DNA from: Vulcanimicrobiota bacterium
GTDB taxonomy: Bacteria; Vulcanimicrobiota; Xenobia; Xenobiales; JADMJV01
Assembly: GCA_017307785.1 (NCBI GenBank)
Contig: JAFKGI010000035.1
Location: 22,042-86,041, forward strand
Direction of reading: 5' to 3'
Length of the DNA: 64,000 bases
The notes below the pieces were generated by a model. The model saw only the letters and a program-made list of their open reading frames with translations. It made no database searches and was not told the DNA's origin. The translations under genes and the position numbers were made by a program. This document shows, one piece after another, positions 16,181-24,807 of the stretch (the stretch's first letter is position 1; the number at the start of each line of letters is the position of its first letter).

Positions 16181-17266
16181 ATGACGACATTCGATCCCTC
16201 CGCCGCCCTTTCGAGGGTCTCCAAATTCTGGTCTCTAGGCGCCCAGTTCGGCCTGGAGCGCGACGCTTACGACGTGTATTTACACGAGCTGGTCAGCGAC
16301 CGTTACGTGTTGGTCAACGGGCTACAGCTGCTGCGCGACGAGCTGCAGTTCGCCGGCATCGACGACAATCCGGACGTGCGAGCCTGTGGTGCCGATTTCA
16401 GTCTGCCCAGTGTGTGCACTACTCTGGCCCACACCAATTGCGGCGACCGCATTCATCAGGGCGAGGCCACCACGTCTTACGAGAACATCGTGGCCTCTCG
16501 ATTCGCCACGCTGAGCGAGATCGGGGAGTTCAAGCTGGAAGCCTTTTCGCCCACCGGCGGCGGCACCGACGATGGCCGCACGCTGGCTCACGTGACGGTG
16601 GCCCATCAGCTGGACAAGACCTTGCGTCACTCGATTTACCAGGGAAATGCCCAGTCTTATGTGCTGGTGGCCATCGATCTGAAGACGCACTGCGGCCGTT
16701 CCGACCAGGCCGATGGCGCGGTCAAGTTCGGCGAAACTCAGGAATCTCGTTGGCGCGAACCTCGGGCCGCCTGCGGCGCGGTGGTGGGCTGTCTGGCCGC
16801 TTTCGACGAGAACAACGCGGTGCATCGCCGTCTGCGGGCCGACCTGGGCGAGGAGAACTTCGCCTTCCTGACGGAGCAGCCGTTTTTGTCCAAGGAGCGC
16901 ATCAATGTGACGGCGGTGGTGGCCGCCGCCATCGTGGCCATTCAGGGAATGCAGAACACGCTGACGGCTCTGACCCACGAGATGGACGAGCGCGGACTGG
17001 GCCACGTGACGGCCGCCATCACCATGAATCGCCCCGAGCAGGACGACACCATCCTCTACCTGGCCCGTGGCACCGTGTGTAACGGCAAGATCCAGTATCA
17101 GGGGCTGGGTACCGACGCCCGCAAGTATTCCGCGAAACTGGTGGACTACAAAAACCAGCGGCGCCTGATGCTCACCTATCAGGACCAGGCCGAAGGTGCC
17201 TATCCGATCGCCGAGCAGTGCTACACCTGCAGCAACCGGGAAAACCAGAGCTACTACTTCGACTGA
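16181..17266 (+). CDS. Conserved-looking Cys-containing protein of unknown function
   Basis: I do not recognise this 361-aa protein. It has no signal peptide and looks globular and cytosolic. Nine cysteines are present (69, 79, 87, 171, 198, 204, 300, 347, 350); the last pair forms CYTC near the C-terminus. Distinctive segments are TNCGDRIHQGEATTSYENIV, SPTGGGTDDGRTLAHVTVAH and IDLKTHCGRSDQ. A hydrophobic Ala/Val-rich stretch near residues 242-262 is probably a buried helix. The Gly- and Asp-rich centre recalls nucleotide- or metal-binding loops, but I cannot name a fold. It is divergent from the class II amidotransferase gene and ends 2 bp from the convergent response-regulator gene. A partnership with the amidotransferase is a guess from position. 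Confidence 0.75.
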   Translation: MTTFDPSAALSRVSKFWSLGAQFGLERDAYDVYLHELVSDRYVLVNGLQLLRDELQFAGIDDNPDVRACGADFSLPSVCTTLAHTNCGDRIHQGEATTSYENIVASRFATLSEIGEFKLEAFSPTGGGTDDGRTLAHVTVAHQLDKTLRHSIYQGNAQSYVLVAIDLKTHCGRSDQADGAVKFGETQESRWREPRAACGAVVGCLAAFDENNAVHRRLRADLGEENFAFLTEQPFLSKERINVTAVVAAAIVAIQGMQNTLTALTHEMDERGLGHVTAAITMNRPEQDDTILYLARGTVCNGKIQYQGLGTDARKYSAKLVDYKNQRRLMLTYQDQAEGAYPIAEQCYTCSNRENQSYYFD

Positions 17267-17268
17267 TC

Positions 17269-19506
17269 CTAGTGCAGCGCGGCCACGGTGCGCCGATGAG
17301 CTTCGCTGAGCGGCGCACCCGGGTTGGGCAGCAGTTTCTTGGCCCGCTCGGAAGTGCGCAGCGCTTCCTCGACTCGGTTCAGGGCAAGCAGGGAGTCCAT
17401 CGAGAGGATCCAGGCTTCTTCGGATTCGGGATGGGCCTCGAGGAGAAATTGGGCGTGCTCGAGGGCCTCGGCGGGGCGAGCCCCGTCCAGGGACCAGCGA
17501 GCCAGCCAGAAGCGGGCTTCCACCAACTGTTGGCGCAGGCGAGTTCGACCCGGTAGCACCCAGTCTGCCTCAAAGTCTTCCAAAAATTCTCCTCCAGCCA
17601 CCGCCAGCACCCGGCGGTACTGGTCGGCCGCCGGTTCGCCCTGGCATTGTTGGGCGCGGGCGAAGCTCTGATCCAGTTGCTCCACATCCACCCAGCGAGG
17701 CAACTGAAGGTTGAAGCGCAGGGCCCCGGCTTCCCAGAGCAGATAATTGACTTCGGGCCATCCGGGCGGACGCAGGCTGGCTCGGGCCACTTCCAGGAGC
17801 TGCTGCAGGCGCACCGGGGAGGGGGAGTCGGGCAGAAACCGCTCCAGCAGAGTTTCTTCGGAATGGGACTCCTGCCAATGGGTGGCCAGGTAGGCGACCA
17901 GATGGCGAGCCCGCTGCGTGCGCCAGGCGTTATTGGGAAGGCGGCGCCGCCCCTGGTAGACCTCGAGGGGCCCCAGCGCGTGCACTCGCAGGATGGGAGG
18001 CAGAGCGGAGCCCACGTGGATGCCGGCTGGAATGGACTCCTGGACTTCCTGGCTGTGGTCCTTCTCGAGCACTTCCAGCACTTCTCTTCCGGGAATCCAG
18101 GGCAGGCTGCCCAGCAACCGCGCCAGTCCCTTGCGCGCTTCCAGATGCCAGTTGCCGCGCCGAATCTCTTGAGCGATACGGTTAGAGTCTTCTTCCAGCC
18201 AGCGCTGAATCAGACGGGGCGCTTCGGTTTGTTCCAGCTCGGGATAGGCCAGCAGGGCCGGAGCCAACCAGTCCGATTGGGCGCTGAGAAGCTCGGGCTC
18301 GGGGCATTGGCACAGGTCCTCGACGGCCGAGCGCACGGTTTCGGCGGGCAGGCCTGCTCCGGTGATCCATTCTTGGGCCAACAGAGCCAGCGCCTGACGA
18401 TGGCGTGAGCGCAGTTCGCCGTAGAGGCGGCTGCTGCGTAAAAACTGGTTGGCGGCGCCCGGGGCCTTCAGTTCGTGCAAGACCAGACCGGCTTCGAAGC
18501 AAGTCTGGGCGGTGATCCAGGCGCCTAATTTCTGACTGCAGGTCAGAGCTTGTTGGACCACTTCCGGACTTCGCTTGAGCCGGGCCAGGGCCAGCAACAC
18601 CTCGGGAGAGTTGCGGTCGGCTTTGAGCACCTGTTCGAAAAGATGGGTGGCCTCCATTCCCTGACCCGAGTCCTGCAAAGCCCGGGCCCGCGAGATCTGA
18701 GCGCGGCGCTGGACCTGTTTGAACTGGGGGCCGCGAGGAATCAGCTCGAGGTGCTCGCTGGGAAAGCGACCTGGCTCGTAGATGTCTTCCCCCCGACCCA
18801 GGGCCAGCGCCATCTGAACGATCTCGGCGGCGCTGCCTTCCTGGCCTTCCAGCAGGCTTTGCACGCCGGCCGGCAGTTCTTCCCAGTCGATCAACACGGG
18901 GGCTTCTCCCGGCAGTTCGCAGATGGCCTGGATCCAGGTGGCCAGCTGCACTTCCTCGCGGGCGGTCTCGCTCAGGTTGAGACCGGTGGCCACCTGACGG
19001 GCCATCATTCCCAGAGCCTGCAACCCCGGCAGAGGCAGACCCGGAACATTTTGCAGGTCCAGGGAACGGCAGATGGACTGGAAAGCGCGCACCAGGGTTT
19101 TGCGCGTGCCGTGGCTGCGGTCCGGTGAGCGGCGTTGGGAAAGGGAGGTTTTCAGCTGGCGCCCGGCCGCTTTAGAGATCTCCTCGGGGTTGCAGGGGAT
19201 GCGCAGATAATCGCCGGCCCCGCAACGCATGGCGCGCAGCAGCAGTTCTTCCGACTGTTTGCGGGCCAGCACCAGACTGCCGGTGCCAGGAGCGTGCTGC
19301 TTGATGCGTGAGAGTGTCTCCAGGCCATCCATTCCGGGCAAGTCCAGGTCGACCAGCACCAGATCGAAGTCTTTGTCGGTCAGCAGAGCCAATCCGGCGG
19401 CTCCATTCGCGGCCGTGTCCAGGCTGGCCTGAGCAGAGCGCAGGATGTCCACCAGCCACTGGCGGAGGTTGGCGTCGGCACTCAGGATCAGAATGCGCTC
19501 TTTCAT
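17269..19506 (-). CDS. Receiver-domain protein with C-terminal SARP/BTAD-like regulator
   Basis: A 745-aa cytosolic regulator. Residues about 1-120 are a receiver domain with phospho-acceptor candidate Asp53 (LVDLDLPGMDG). It is degenerate: the acidic pocket is reduced (SAD instead of DD), and the conserved Lys before Pro is lost (YLRIP instead of YLTKP). Residues about 120-480 are helical and partly TPR-like. Residues about 500-600 contain a SARP-type DNA-binding region (LRVHALGPLEVYQGRRRLP, then WRTQRARHLVAYLA). The last 130 residues form a bacterial transcriptional activation (BTAD) TPR domain. It is the last gene of a leftward operon, 17 bp behind the deaminase gene. It may sense something other than phosphorylation. 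Confidence 0.82.
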   Translation of the reverse strand: MKERILILSADANLRQWLVDILRSAQASLDTAANGAAGLALLTDKDFDLVLVDLDLPGMDGLETLSRIKQHAPGTGSLVLARKQSEELLLRAMRCGAGDYLRIPCNPEEISKAAGRQLKTSLSQRRSPDRSHGTRKTLVRAFQSICRSLDLQNVPGLPLPGLQALGMMARQVATGLNLSETAREEVQLATWIQAICELPGEAPVLIDWEELPAGVQSLLEGQEGSAAEIVQMALALGRGEDIYEPGRFPSEHLELIPRGPQFKQVQRRAQISRARALQDSGQGMEATHLFEQVLKADRNSPEVLLALARLKRSPEVVQQALTCSQKLGAWITAQTCFEAGLVLHELKAPGAANQFLRSSRLYGELRSRHRQALALLAQEWITGAGLPAETVRSAVEDLCQCPEPELLSAQSDWLAPALLAYPELEQTEAPRLIQRWLEEDSNRIAQEIRRGNWHLEARKGLARLLGSLPWIPGREVLEVLEKDHSQEVQESIPAGIHVGSALPPILRVHALGPLEVYQGRRRLPNNAWRTQRARHLVAYLATHWQESHSEETLLERFLPDSPSPVRLQQLLEVARASLRPPGWPEVNYLLWEAGALRFNLQLPRWVDVEQLDQSFARAQQCQGEPAADQYRRVLAVAGGEFLEDFEADWVLPGRTRLRQQLVEARFWLARWSLDGARPAEALEHAQFLLEAHPESEEAWILSMDSLLALNRVEEALRTSERAKKLLPNPGAPLSEAHRRTVAALH

Positions 19507-19523
19507 CGTTTCTGAATTACCAG

Positions 19524-20471
19524 CTAGTCGGTGCCCGCACCTGCCGCCTGGATGCGTATGCCCACGACCTCCCGATAGAAGCGAGGCATGCGTTCCAGCT
19601 GCCGCGCCAGCTGGTCGGCGGGGCAACCAGGGGTTTGATAGAGCCAGCTGCCGCGGGCCGGCCCCTCCATGCATGAGCCATAGGCCCCCAGCTCCATGAT
19701 GGAAAGCGGCGAGAGATCCGGACCTTTTTTCTGGATCAGGGTCAGGTCTTGGAAAGGACCGAGGCGAGCCAGTTCCATCAGGGCTGTGCGCGTGTGTCCC
19801 CGACCGTTGGCGACCGCCACCGACCGGCCATCTTGCACAAGGGCCGCTTCTTCATGACTCCAGTTCTGAGAACGGAGTTCTACCCGCGGACGTCCATGAA
19901 CTAGCGATTGGACCCGGTTCAGGCTGTCGCGAAAGAGGGCGTAGGAACGGCCTTCGAAGTCGGCGGACACGGAGAGGTCGCAACCGAAGGAGGGGCGCAC
20001 CCCTTCGACCCCCAGATAGGCGAAACGCGCTGCAGCGTCGGGACGCAGTTCCGGGGGCAGGGTATCGAAAGAGAAATCCCCGCGGGCATTGACGCCGGCA
20101 TCGGGATCCAGGGCCAGGGTTAGGACACGGAAGCCGCCATAGAGCAGTGCGCCCGCGCACATCATGCAAGGATCGAGGGTGGAGACGATGGTGCAACTCT
20201 GGGCGGGCGGCAGGCCGCTCTGGTCAAAATACCAGTCGACCAGTTGGCGCTCGCCGTGGGCGGTGGGGTCGCAGACGGCACCGTCGCAAAGCACGTGGTT
20301 GGAGGACTCGGCCAGCAGCTCGCCGGCGGGGCCCAGAAGGACCCCGCCGACGCAGAACGTGCCGCGCTCGGAGGCGCGTTCCGCTCCGCGTTGAGCCCAC
20401 TCAGCGGCCTGCAACAAACTCTCGGCTTGCTCGCCCTGGCCGGGCCGAACCCCTGGATAGACCGAGTTCAC
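19524..20471 (-). CDS. Cytidine/deoxycytidylate deaminase-family zinc enzyme with a novel C-terminal half
   Basis: A 315-aa protein. Residues about 10-140 form a zinc-dependent CMP/dCMP deaminase domain with the canonical Zn ligands and proton shuttle in TAHGE and the STLDPCMMCAGALLYGG stretch (PCxxC). Such enzymes deaminate cytosine, guanine, dCMP or pterin-type substrates. The other half (about 140-315) is not recognised; it includes SWLYQTPGCPADQLARQL. I start it at the GTG at 20471, which overlaps the stop of the upstream gene as GTGA, because the longer frame only reads through that gene. It lies in an operon with a deazaflavin-type oxidoreductase, so a flavin/deazaflavin- or nucleotide-related substrate is possible, but this is inference. 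Confidence 0.8.
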   Translation of the reverse strand: MNSVYPGVRPGQGEQAESLLQAAEWAQRGAERASERGTFCVGGVLLGPAGELLAESSNHVLCDGAVCDPTAHGERQLVDWYFDQSGLPPAQSCTIVSTLDPCMMCAGALLYGGFRVLTLALDPDAGVNARGDFSFDTLPPELRPDAAARFAYLGVEGVRPSFGCDLSVSADFEGRSYALFRDSLNRVQSLVHGRPRVELRSQNWSHEEAALVQDGRSVAVANGRGHTRTALMELARLGPFQDLTLIQKKGPDLSPLSIMELGAYGSCMEGPARGSWLYQTPGCPADQLARQLERMPRFYREVVGIRIQAAGAGTD

Positions 20472-20896
20472 TGGCGGCGCAGCAGCACCACCGGGATTTC
20501 TCGGTCCGTCTTGGTCTGATAGTCGGCGTAGGGAGGCCAGATGGGCAGCATCAGGTCCCAATATTCCTTGCGTTTGGGGCCGCTGACGGTTTCGGCGCGG
20601 GCCTTGAATTTGTCCCTGGCCACCTGAACTTCCACTTCCGGATTGGCCTCCAGATTGACATACCAGTCGGGGTGTTGCGGAGCGCCGCCTTTGGAGGCGA
20701 TGATGATGTAGCCTTCGTCCACTTTGCCGTAGATGAGGGGCATGATGCGGGGTTGGCCGGTTTTGCGGCCGATGGTCGTAAGCAGTAGGGTCTGCACCGG
20801 ACCGGGGCCGCCTACTACGGTCGAATCCCAGTAGTGGCCTTTCTCGGGGTCCTGCAGATAAAGTTCGCGGTGTTGATCAATCCATTCCATACTCAT
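20468..20896 (-). CDS. Nitroreductase family deazaflavin-dependent oxidoreductase (DDN/DUF385-like)
   Basis: A 142-aa split-barrel oxidoreductase of the F420H2-dependent DDN group. Diagnostic segments are LLTTIGRKTGQPR, IMPLIYG and ASKGGAPQHPDWYVNLEANP, matching the F420-binding pattern of the family. This suggests that the organism uses coenzyme F420, though some members bind flavin. Several in-frame starts exist (TTG 20917, ATG 20911, 20896, 20890). I prefer 20896 because GGAAGG lies about 7 nt upstream. The gene ends in a GTGA overlap with the deaminase gene, so translation is coupled. It probably performs redox chemistry on a small organic molecule in the cytoplasm. Confidence 0.85.
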   Translation of the reverse strand: MSMEWIDQHRELYLQDPEKGHYWDSTVVGGPGPVQTLLLTTIGRKTGQPRIMPLIYGKVDEGYIIIASKGGAPQHPDWYVNLEANPEVEVQVARDKFKARAETVSGPKRKEYWDLMLPIWPPYADYQTKTDREIPVVLLRRQ

Positions 20897-20937
20897 CGGA
20901 TGGCCTTCCATCCTCAAGGCTCGCCGTCCTATAGGGT

Positions 20938-21192
20938 TTAGAAGATCAGCACGTCCTGATGGTTGAGCATGGCGGTCAGCACCGAAGTGAGCTCCAGGCT
21001 GAGGCGCAGGCCGGCGACCGTGAAGACTCCGCCGGTGACCAGGGAGGCGCGGCGCAGCAGGACGAGCGCGCGGGCTTTGAAGCGGGAGGCGGGAGGAGCC
21101 TGTTTGCGGGAGAGTTCCTGGTAGAGAGCTTTCTGCAGTTCGAGGGTCACGGTGTCGTCCTTTCTGCTGTCGGGGATGTCTCTATCTTGCAT
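20938..21192 (-). CDS. Small hydrophobic hypothetical protein
   Basis: An 84-aa frame between the GspF-like gene and the oxidoreductase gene on the same strand. It is hydrophilic at first (residues 1-40, rich in Asp, Lys and Arg), with a hydrophobic stretch around residues 45-80 (LVLLRRASLVTGGVFTVAGL) that could span the membrane. GGGG just before the ATG is a poor Shine-Dalgarno. It fills an otherwise empty 335-bp gap in a leftward gene run, which is the main reason to believe it. The function is unknown, and it may be non-coding. Confidence 0.45.
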   Translation of the reverse strand: MQDRDIPDSRKDDTVTLELQKALYQELSRKQAPPASRFKARALVLLRRASLVTGGVFTVAGLRLSLELTSVLTAMLNHQDVLIF

Positions 21193-21232
21193 CCCCGGCG
21201 ACGAGTGGACGCCAAATCATGTGAACGACTTG

Positions 21233-22303
21233 TTACAAGCTGTCCATGACCTTGAGCATGGGAAGCATGGTGGCGACCACCGTGAAAGCGACGATCAGAC
21301 CGACGAATCCAAGCATGATCGGTTCCAGAGATTTGGTGAGCACCTCCAGGCCGTGTTCCAGATCCACCTGATACATACGAGCCATGGACTCCAGCATATC
21401 ACCGAGTTTGCCGCTTTCCTCGCCGGCCGCCACGGCCTGGCAGAAGGCGCCCGGAAACCCCCCGGATTCTTGCAGGGCGGTGCCGATGAGATCGCCATCT
21501 TTGACCCGTTCGCAAACGCCCTTGATGTCTTCGATGAGGCTCAGGTCGGCCGTCGCCTGACTGGCGTAATCGAGGCTTTGCACGATGGGGATGCCGACGG
21601 AATGGAGGATGTAGAGCGTTTGGGCAAAGCGGGTTAGCGAGACGAGGCGCATGATCGGACCGATCAGAGGGAGACTTTGAAAACGGCGCACCCACCTTAG
21701 TCTGAGCGCCGGTTGTTGCCACTGATGCTGAGCGAACAAGAGGAAGCAAGCGCCGGCCAGGGCGGCCGCCACATAGCTCAGGGGGTTGCGAATGGCGTCG
21801 CTGAAGAAGACCAGAATCTTGGTGGGAAGCGGCATTTCGGCGCCGTTGTCGGCCAGCATCGTGAGCAGCGAACGAAAGAGCAGGGGAGGGGCCAGGGTCA
21901 CCATGAGCAGACAGAAACCGCAAATGATCAGGGGGACGGTCAGAGAGCCGCGCACTTTCATTTCGATCTGCAGTTGGCGTTCTTCCAGTTCCGCCAACTG
22001 GGTGAGGGTAGCGCCCATCTGCCCGGTCTTTTCGCCGACCGCGATCAGGCGCACGTGCATGGGCGAGAAAAGCCAGTTCTGTTGGGACATGGCGTTGGAG
22101 AGGTAGCGTCCGGCCGAGATTTTGTTCGCCAGGTCGTTGCAAACGACGGCCATGTGGCGGTTCGGTTGCTGCTCGGCCAGCATGCCCAGAGAGCGGTCGA
22201 GCGAGACCCCGGAGTTGAACATCGCCGACAGGCTGCGAAAGAACAGGGCCAGATCGGCTCCGGAAACCGAGCGACGCATTTGCCAACGAGTGAAGAAGTT
22301 CAT
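21233..22303 (-). CDS. Type II secretion/type IV pilus GspF/PilC-family inner-membrane platform protein
   Basis: A 356-aa protein with two T2SSF domains (about residues 10-135 and 220-345), each with the family pattern (LFFRSLSAMFNSGVSLDRSL in the first; RFAQTLYILHSVGIPIVQSL in the second), and three transmembrane helices (about 125-155, 180-200 and 330-355). Such proteins form the inner-membrane platform on which the assembly ATPase rotates to extrude pseudopilins. I chose the ATG giving MNFFTRWQMRRS. It is divergent (40 bp) from the receptor kinase/pseudopilin operon, so it is probably the platform for those pseudopilins. A second, very different PilC-like protein is encoded at 46112-48733. 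No ATPase or secretin gene is in the window. Confidence 0.9.
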   Translation of the reverse strand: MNFFTRWQMRRSVSGADLALFFRSLSAMFNSGVSLDRSLGMLAEQQPNRHMAVVCNDLANKISAGRYLSNAMSQQNWLFSPMHVRLIAVGEKTGQMGATLTQLAELEERQLQIEMKVRGSLTVPLIICGFCLLMVTLAPPLLFRSLLTMLADNGAEMPLPTKILVFFSDAIRNPLSYVAAALAGACFLLFAQHQWQQPALRLRWVRRFQSLPLIGPIMRLVSLTRFAQTLYILHSVGIPIVQSLDYASQATADLSLIEDIKGVCERVKDGDLIGTALQESGGFPGAFCQAVAAGEESGKLGDMLESMARMYQVDLEHGLEVLTKSLEPIMLGFVGLIVAFTVVATMLPMLKVMDSL

Positions 22304-22343
22304 TTTAAGGAATTCACGGCCCGTCGTGGAAAGTTCCACTCTG

Positions 22344-23741
22344 ATGCTACGATGCCTGTCGCTCGCATTGCTGTTTCTCTGGAGCTGCCCCGGTTACGCG
22401 GAGAAACGCAACTACCGGTTGGAGCCTCACACCGAGCCCCCCAAGGCCTGGGTCTACCTGATCGTGCCTGGAAAAAAGGCGGTCGAGAACGATCCGGCCC
22501 AGCAGTATGCGCCAGCGGATTTCAAATTGCGGCCCGGAGACTTGCTGGGACAGGCCGATGGCGAACCGCTGATTACTCGGCCCTTGCCCGAGGATCAGGG
22601 GTCAATCTCGTTGGTGCTGCTGCAGTCTCACTGCCAACCGCTTGTGGTCCAGGTCGATCTTACGGCGCTGACCAGCAGTGGAAGCTACAGCTTACCCGTC
22701 GGCGGCGGAGTCTACCAGTTGACCTACGCTTCCGGGAAAGCGCGCTGGCGAGAGTGGGGAGGGCGCTACCTGCTGCCGGCGGTGGTGGGAGTCTTTGGTC
22801 TGACGGGTCTGGCCTTTCTTGTGCCCATTTACCTGGACCGACTGCGCAACCGGGAGCAGAGCCTGGCCGCTCGTGAGTTCAAGGCCATGGTGGTGACTGA
22901 CCTGGTGGTGCCCAGTTCCACCGAGGATCCGCTGATCGGGTCGCGGCTGGACGATTACCGCATTCTGCAGCAGATCGGTCAGGGCGGCATGGCTCGGGTT
23001 TACCGGGGGGTTCCTGATGCTACTCTGGACGAGAGCCAGGCCGTGGCCATCAAGATCATGAACCACGAGATGGCCAAAACGCCTGAATTGATCGAGCGCT
23101 TTGATCGTGAACGCCGGGTCTACGAAAGCCTCAATCACCCCCACATCGTCAAGGTGTTTGCGGCCGGCGAACAGGTCGGTCACTACTATATGGTGATGGA
23201 ACTGATTCGCGGCCACAGCCTGCGCCAGGAGGTGGAGTCCAACGGAGTTTCTCCCAAGAAGATGTTGCGCTTGATGACGCCGGTCTTCGAAGCCGTCGCC
23301 TACGCGCATAAAAAGGGCGTGGTGCATCGAGACCTCAAGCCGGAGAACGTGATGCTCAGTCACGACGACCAGATCAAGGTGATGGATTTTGGGCTTGCTA
23401 AAACCCACGACCTGCCTCAGGTCACCGCCACCGGCTCGGTGCTGGGCACGCCCGCTTACATCGCCCCCGAGCAGATCAACGGAGAACTGCACCCGGCCAG
23501 CGATCAATACGCCTTGGGAGTTATGTGTTGGGAGTTCCTGACCGGACGGCGACCGTTCGAGGATGAGAACCCGGTGACTCTCATCGTCAAACACCTTTCC
23601 GAGCCCGTGCCATCGCTGGCGGAACGACGGCCCGACCTGGCCCGGTTCGCCAAAGTTTTGGAACGGATGTTGGCCAAGAAGCCCGAGGACCGCTTTCGCG
23701 ACCTGGAGCACGCCCTGACTTCCTTGCGGTATACAGGATGA
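22344..23741 (+). CDS. Receptor-type Ser/Thr protein kinase (signal peptide, sensor, TM, kinase)
   Basis: A 465-aa membrane kinase with reversed order: signal peptide (1-19), extracytoplasmic domain (about 20-140), one transmembrane helix (about 142-164), then a C-terminal cytosolic PknB-like kinase (about 200-465). Catalytic elements are intact: Gly loop GQGGMA (212-217), Lys237 in AVAIKIM, HRDLKPEN with Asp330 and Asn335, DFG at 348-350 and the APEQ motif. Most bacterial receptor kinases have the sensor after the kinase, so this topology is notable. The start at 22344 opens the signal peptide. The stop overlaps the first pseudopilin start as ATGA, so kinase and pseudopilins are co-translated. 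It probably senses envelope conditions and controls the pilus or secretion machinery. Confidence 0.88.
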   Translation: MLRCLSLALLFLWSCPGYAEKRNYRLEPHTEPPKAWVYLIVPGKKAVENDPAQQYAPADFKLRPGDLLGQADGEPLITRPLPEDQGSISLVLLQSHCQPLVVQVDLTALTSSGSYSLPVGGGVYQLTYASGKARWREWGGRYLLPAVVGVFGLTGLAFLVPIYLDRLRNREQSLAAREFKAMVVTDLVVPSSTEDPLIGSRLDDYRILQQIGQGGMARVYRGVPDATLDESQAVAIKIMNHEMAKTPELIERFDRERRVYESLNHPHIVKVFAAGEQVGHYYMVMELIRGHSLRQEVESNGVSPKKMLRLMTPVFEAVAYAHKKGVVHRDLKPENVMLSHDDQIKVMDFGLAKTHDLPQVTATGSVLGTPAYIAPEQINGELHPASDQYALGVMCWEFLTGRRPFEDENPVTLIVKHLSEPVPSLAERRPDLARFAKVLERMLAKKPEDRFRDLEHALTSLRYTG

Positions 23742-24379
23742 AGCGCCGGGGCGTCACCTTGCTCGAGTTGCTCATCACCATGACGATTGTGCTGGTGGTG
23801 ACGGGCTTGACCGCTCTTTTGTTGAGCAGCACCAGTCGGGCGGCCCTGCGAATCACCATGCGCAGCGAGATGCAGCAGCAGGCCCTGACGGCCATGCAGC
23901 GACTGCTTACGGACTTGCGGCGCAGCTGCTGTTCGGGGGTGGCGATTCGTTCCGGGGCGGCCCCCGTGGCCGTGGCCATCTGCCCCTTGAAGGGGTCCGG
24001 AGTGCTCAACAACGGGGAGTTGTCGTGGAGCGATATCTTTCAGATTTACTGGTATGACGGCAGTGCTAAAACGCTGAACTGCCGTGAATGGCCGCCCGGA
24101 GCGCCGGCGGCCACGCTGGAGGAACTGGACATCACCAAGCCGCGGCGGCTGGCTCCGGGGCGCATCGCCGCGATTTTGAACGTGCCGGCCGCCCGCCAGT
24201 TCACCCTGGTTACCGGCCTGACTTCTTTCGAAATTTCCTATCCACCGGGAGGGAGCGACGTCTTGATGATTCAGCCGGTGACCTTCAAGCTGACTCTGGA
24301 GCGCAAGGGAAATACCGGCCGCAATACTCCCGAGGTCTATACTTACCAGCGCAGTTTCTTTTTGCCGGAGCAACGATGA
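23738..24379 (+). CDS. Type IV prepilin-like/pseudopilin protein (GspJ/PilW-like)
   Basis: A 213-aa prepilin-like protein. MKRRGVTLLELLITMTIVLV is a classic type III (prepilin peptidase) leader: a short basic leader, Gly5 before the cleavage site and Glu at position 5 of the mature protein, then one long N-terminal helix. The C-terminal globular part (about 45-213) is of the larger minor-pseudopilin type; two adjacent Cys occur at about residue 66 (RRSCCSG). It starts by ATGA overlap with the kinase stop and ends by ATGA overlap with the second prepilin gene. It is probably assembled at the tip of the pseudopilus by the platform protein encoded divergently. It could equally be a minor type IV pilin (PilW). 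Confidence 0.85.
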   Translation: MKRRGVTLLELLITMTIVLVVTGLTALLLSSTSRAALRITMRSEMQQQALTAMQRLLTDLRRSCCSGVAIRSGAAPVAVAICPLKGSGVLNNGELSWSDIFQIYWYDGSAKTLNCREWPPGAPAATLEELDITKPRRLAPGRIAAILNVPAARQFTLVTGLTSFEISYPPGGSDVLMIQPVTFKLTLERKGNTGRNTPEVYTYQRSFFLPEQR

Positions 24380-24807
24380 AGCGGCGCGGTATGACTATGC
24401 TCGAGGTGATTTTCACCGCCAGTTTGCTGGCCATCGTTTTCATGGTGCTGCTCAGTATCTTTCCCACGGCCATGTTCTCGGTGCGCCAGACCGAGCATCG
24501 TTTGACGGCCAACAACATCGCCCAGGCGGTGCTCGACGGTTGCCGCAGCGGGCCGTTCTCCAACCTGGTGGCCAATCAGACGGTGGACTTGACCACCATG
24601 GGAGCGTTGGGGATTATCCTGCGGCGGAGCAACCAGCAGGGGGACGACAAAATGGTCTACACGCCGGTGCTCAAAGTGGCGGCCTCTCCCACTTCTACGG
24701 TGCCGCGCAACACGCTTTGTCAGTTGACGGTGGACGTTTCCTGGCACGAACGCGGCCAGACCTTGAGGGTGACCCGAATTTTGCAGATCTCGGCCCTGAA
24801 CCGTTAG
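24376..24807 (+). CDS. Type IV prepilin-like/pseudopilin protein (GspI/PilV-like)
   Basis: A 143-aa prepilin-like protein with leader MKRRGMTMLEVIFTASLLAI (Gly5, mature Glu5) and a long hydrophobic helix, followed by a small globular domain. Its size and position after the larger pseudopilin resemble GspI/PilV minor pilins. The ATG overlaps the previous stop (ATGA), so the kinase and both pilins form one translationally coupled operon. The stop TAG shares the tetranucleotide TTAG with the stop of the convergent PilX-like gene. Confidence 0.85.
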   Translation: MKRRGMTMLEVIFTASLLAIVFMVLLSIFPTAMFSVRQTEHRLTANNIAQAVLDGCRSGPFSNLVANQTVDLTTMGALGIILRRSNQQGDDKMVYTPVLKVAASPTSTVPRNTLCQLTVDVSWHERGQTLRVTRILQISALNR

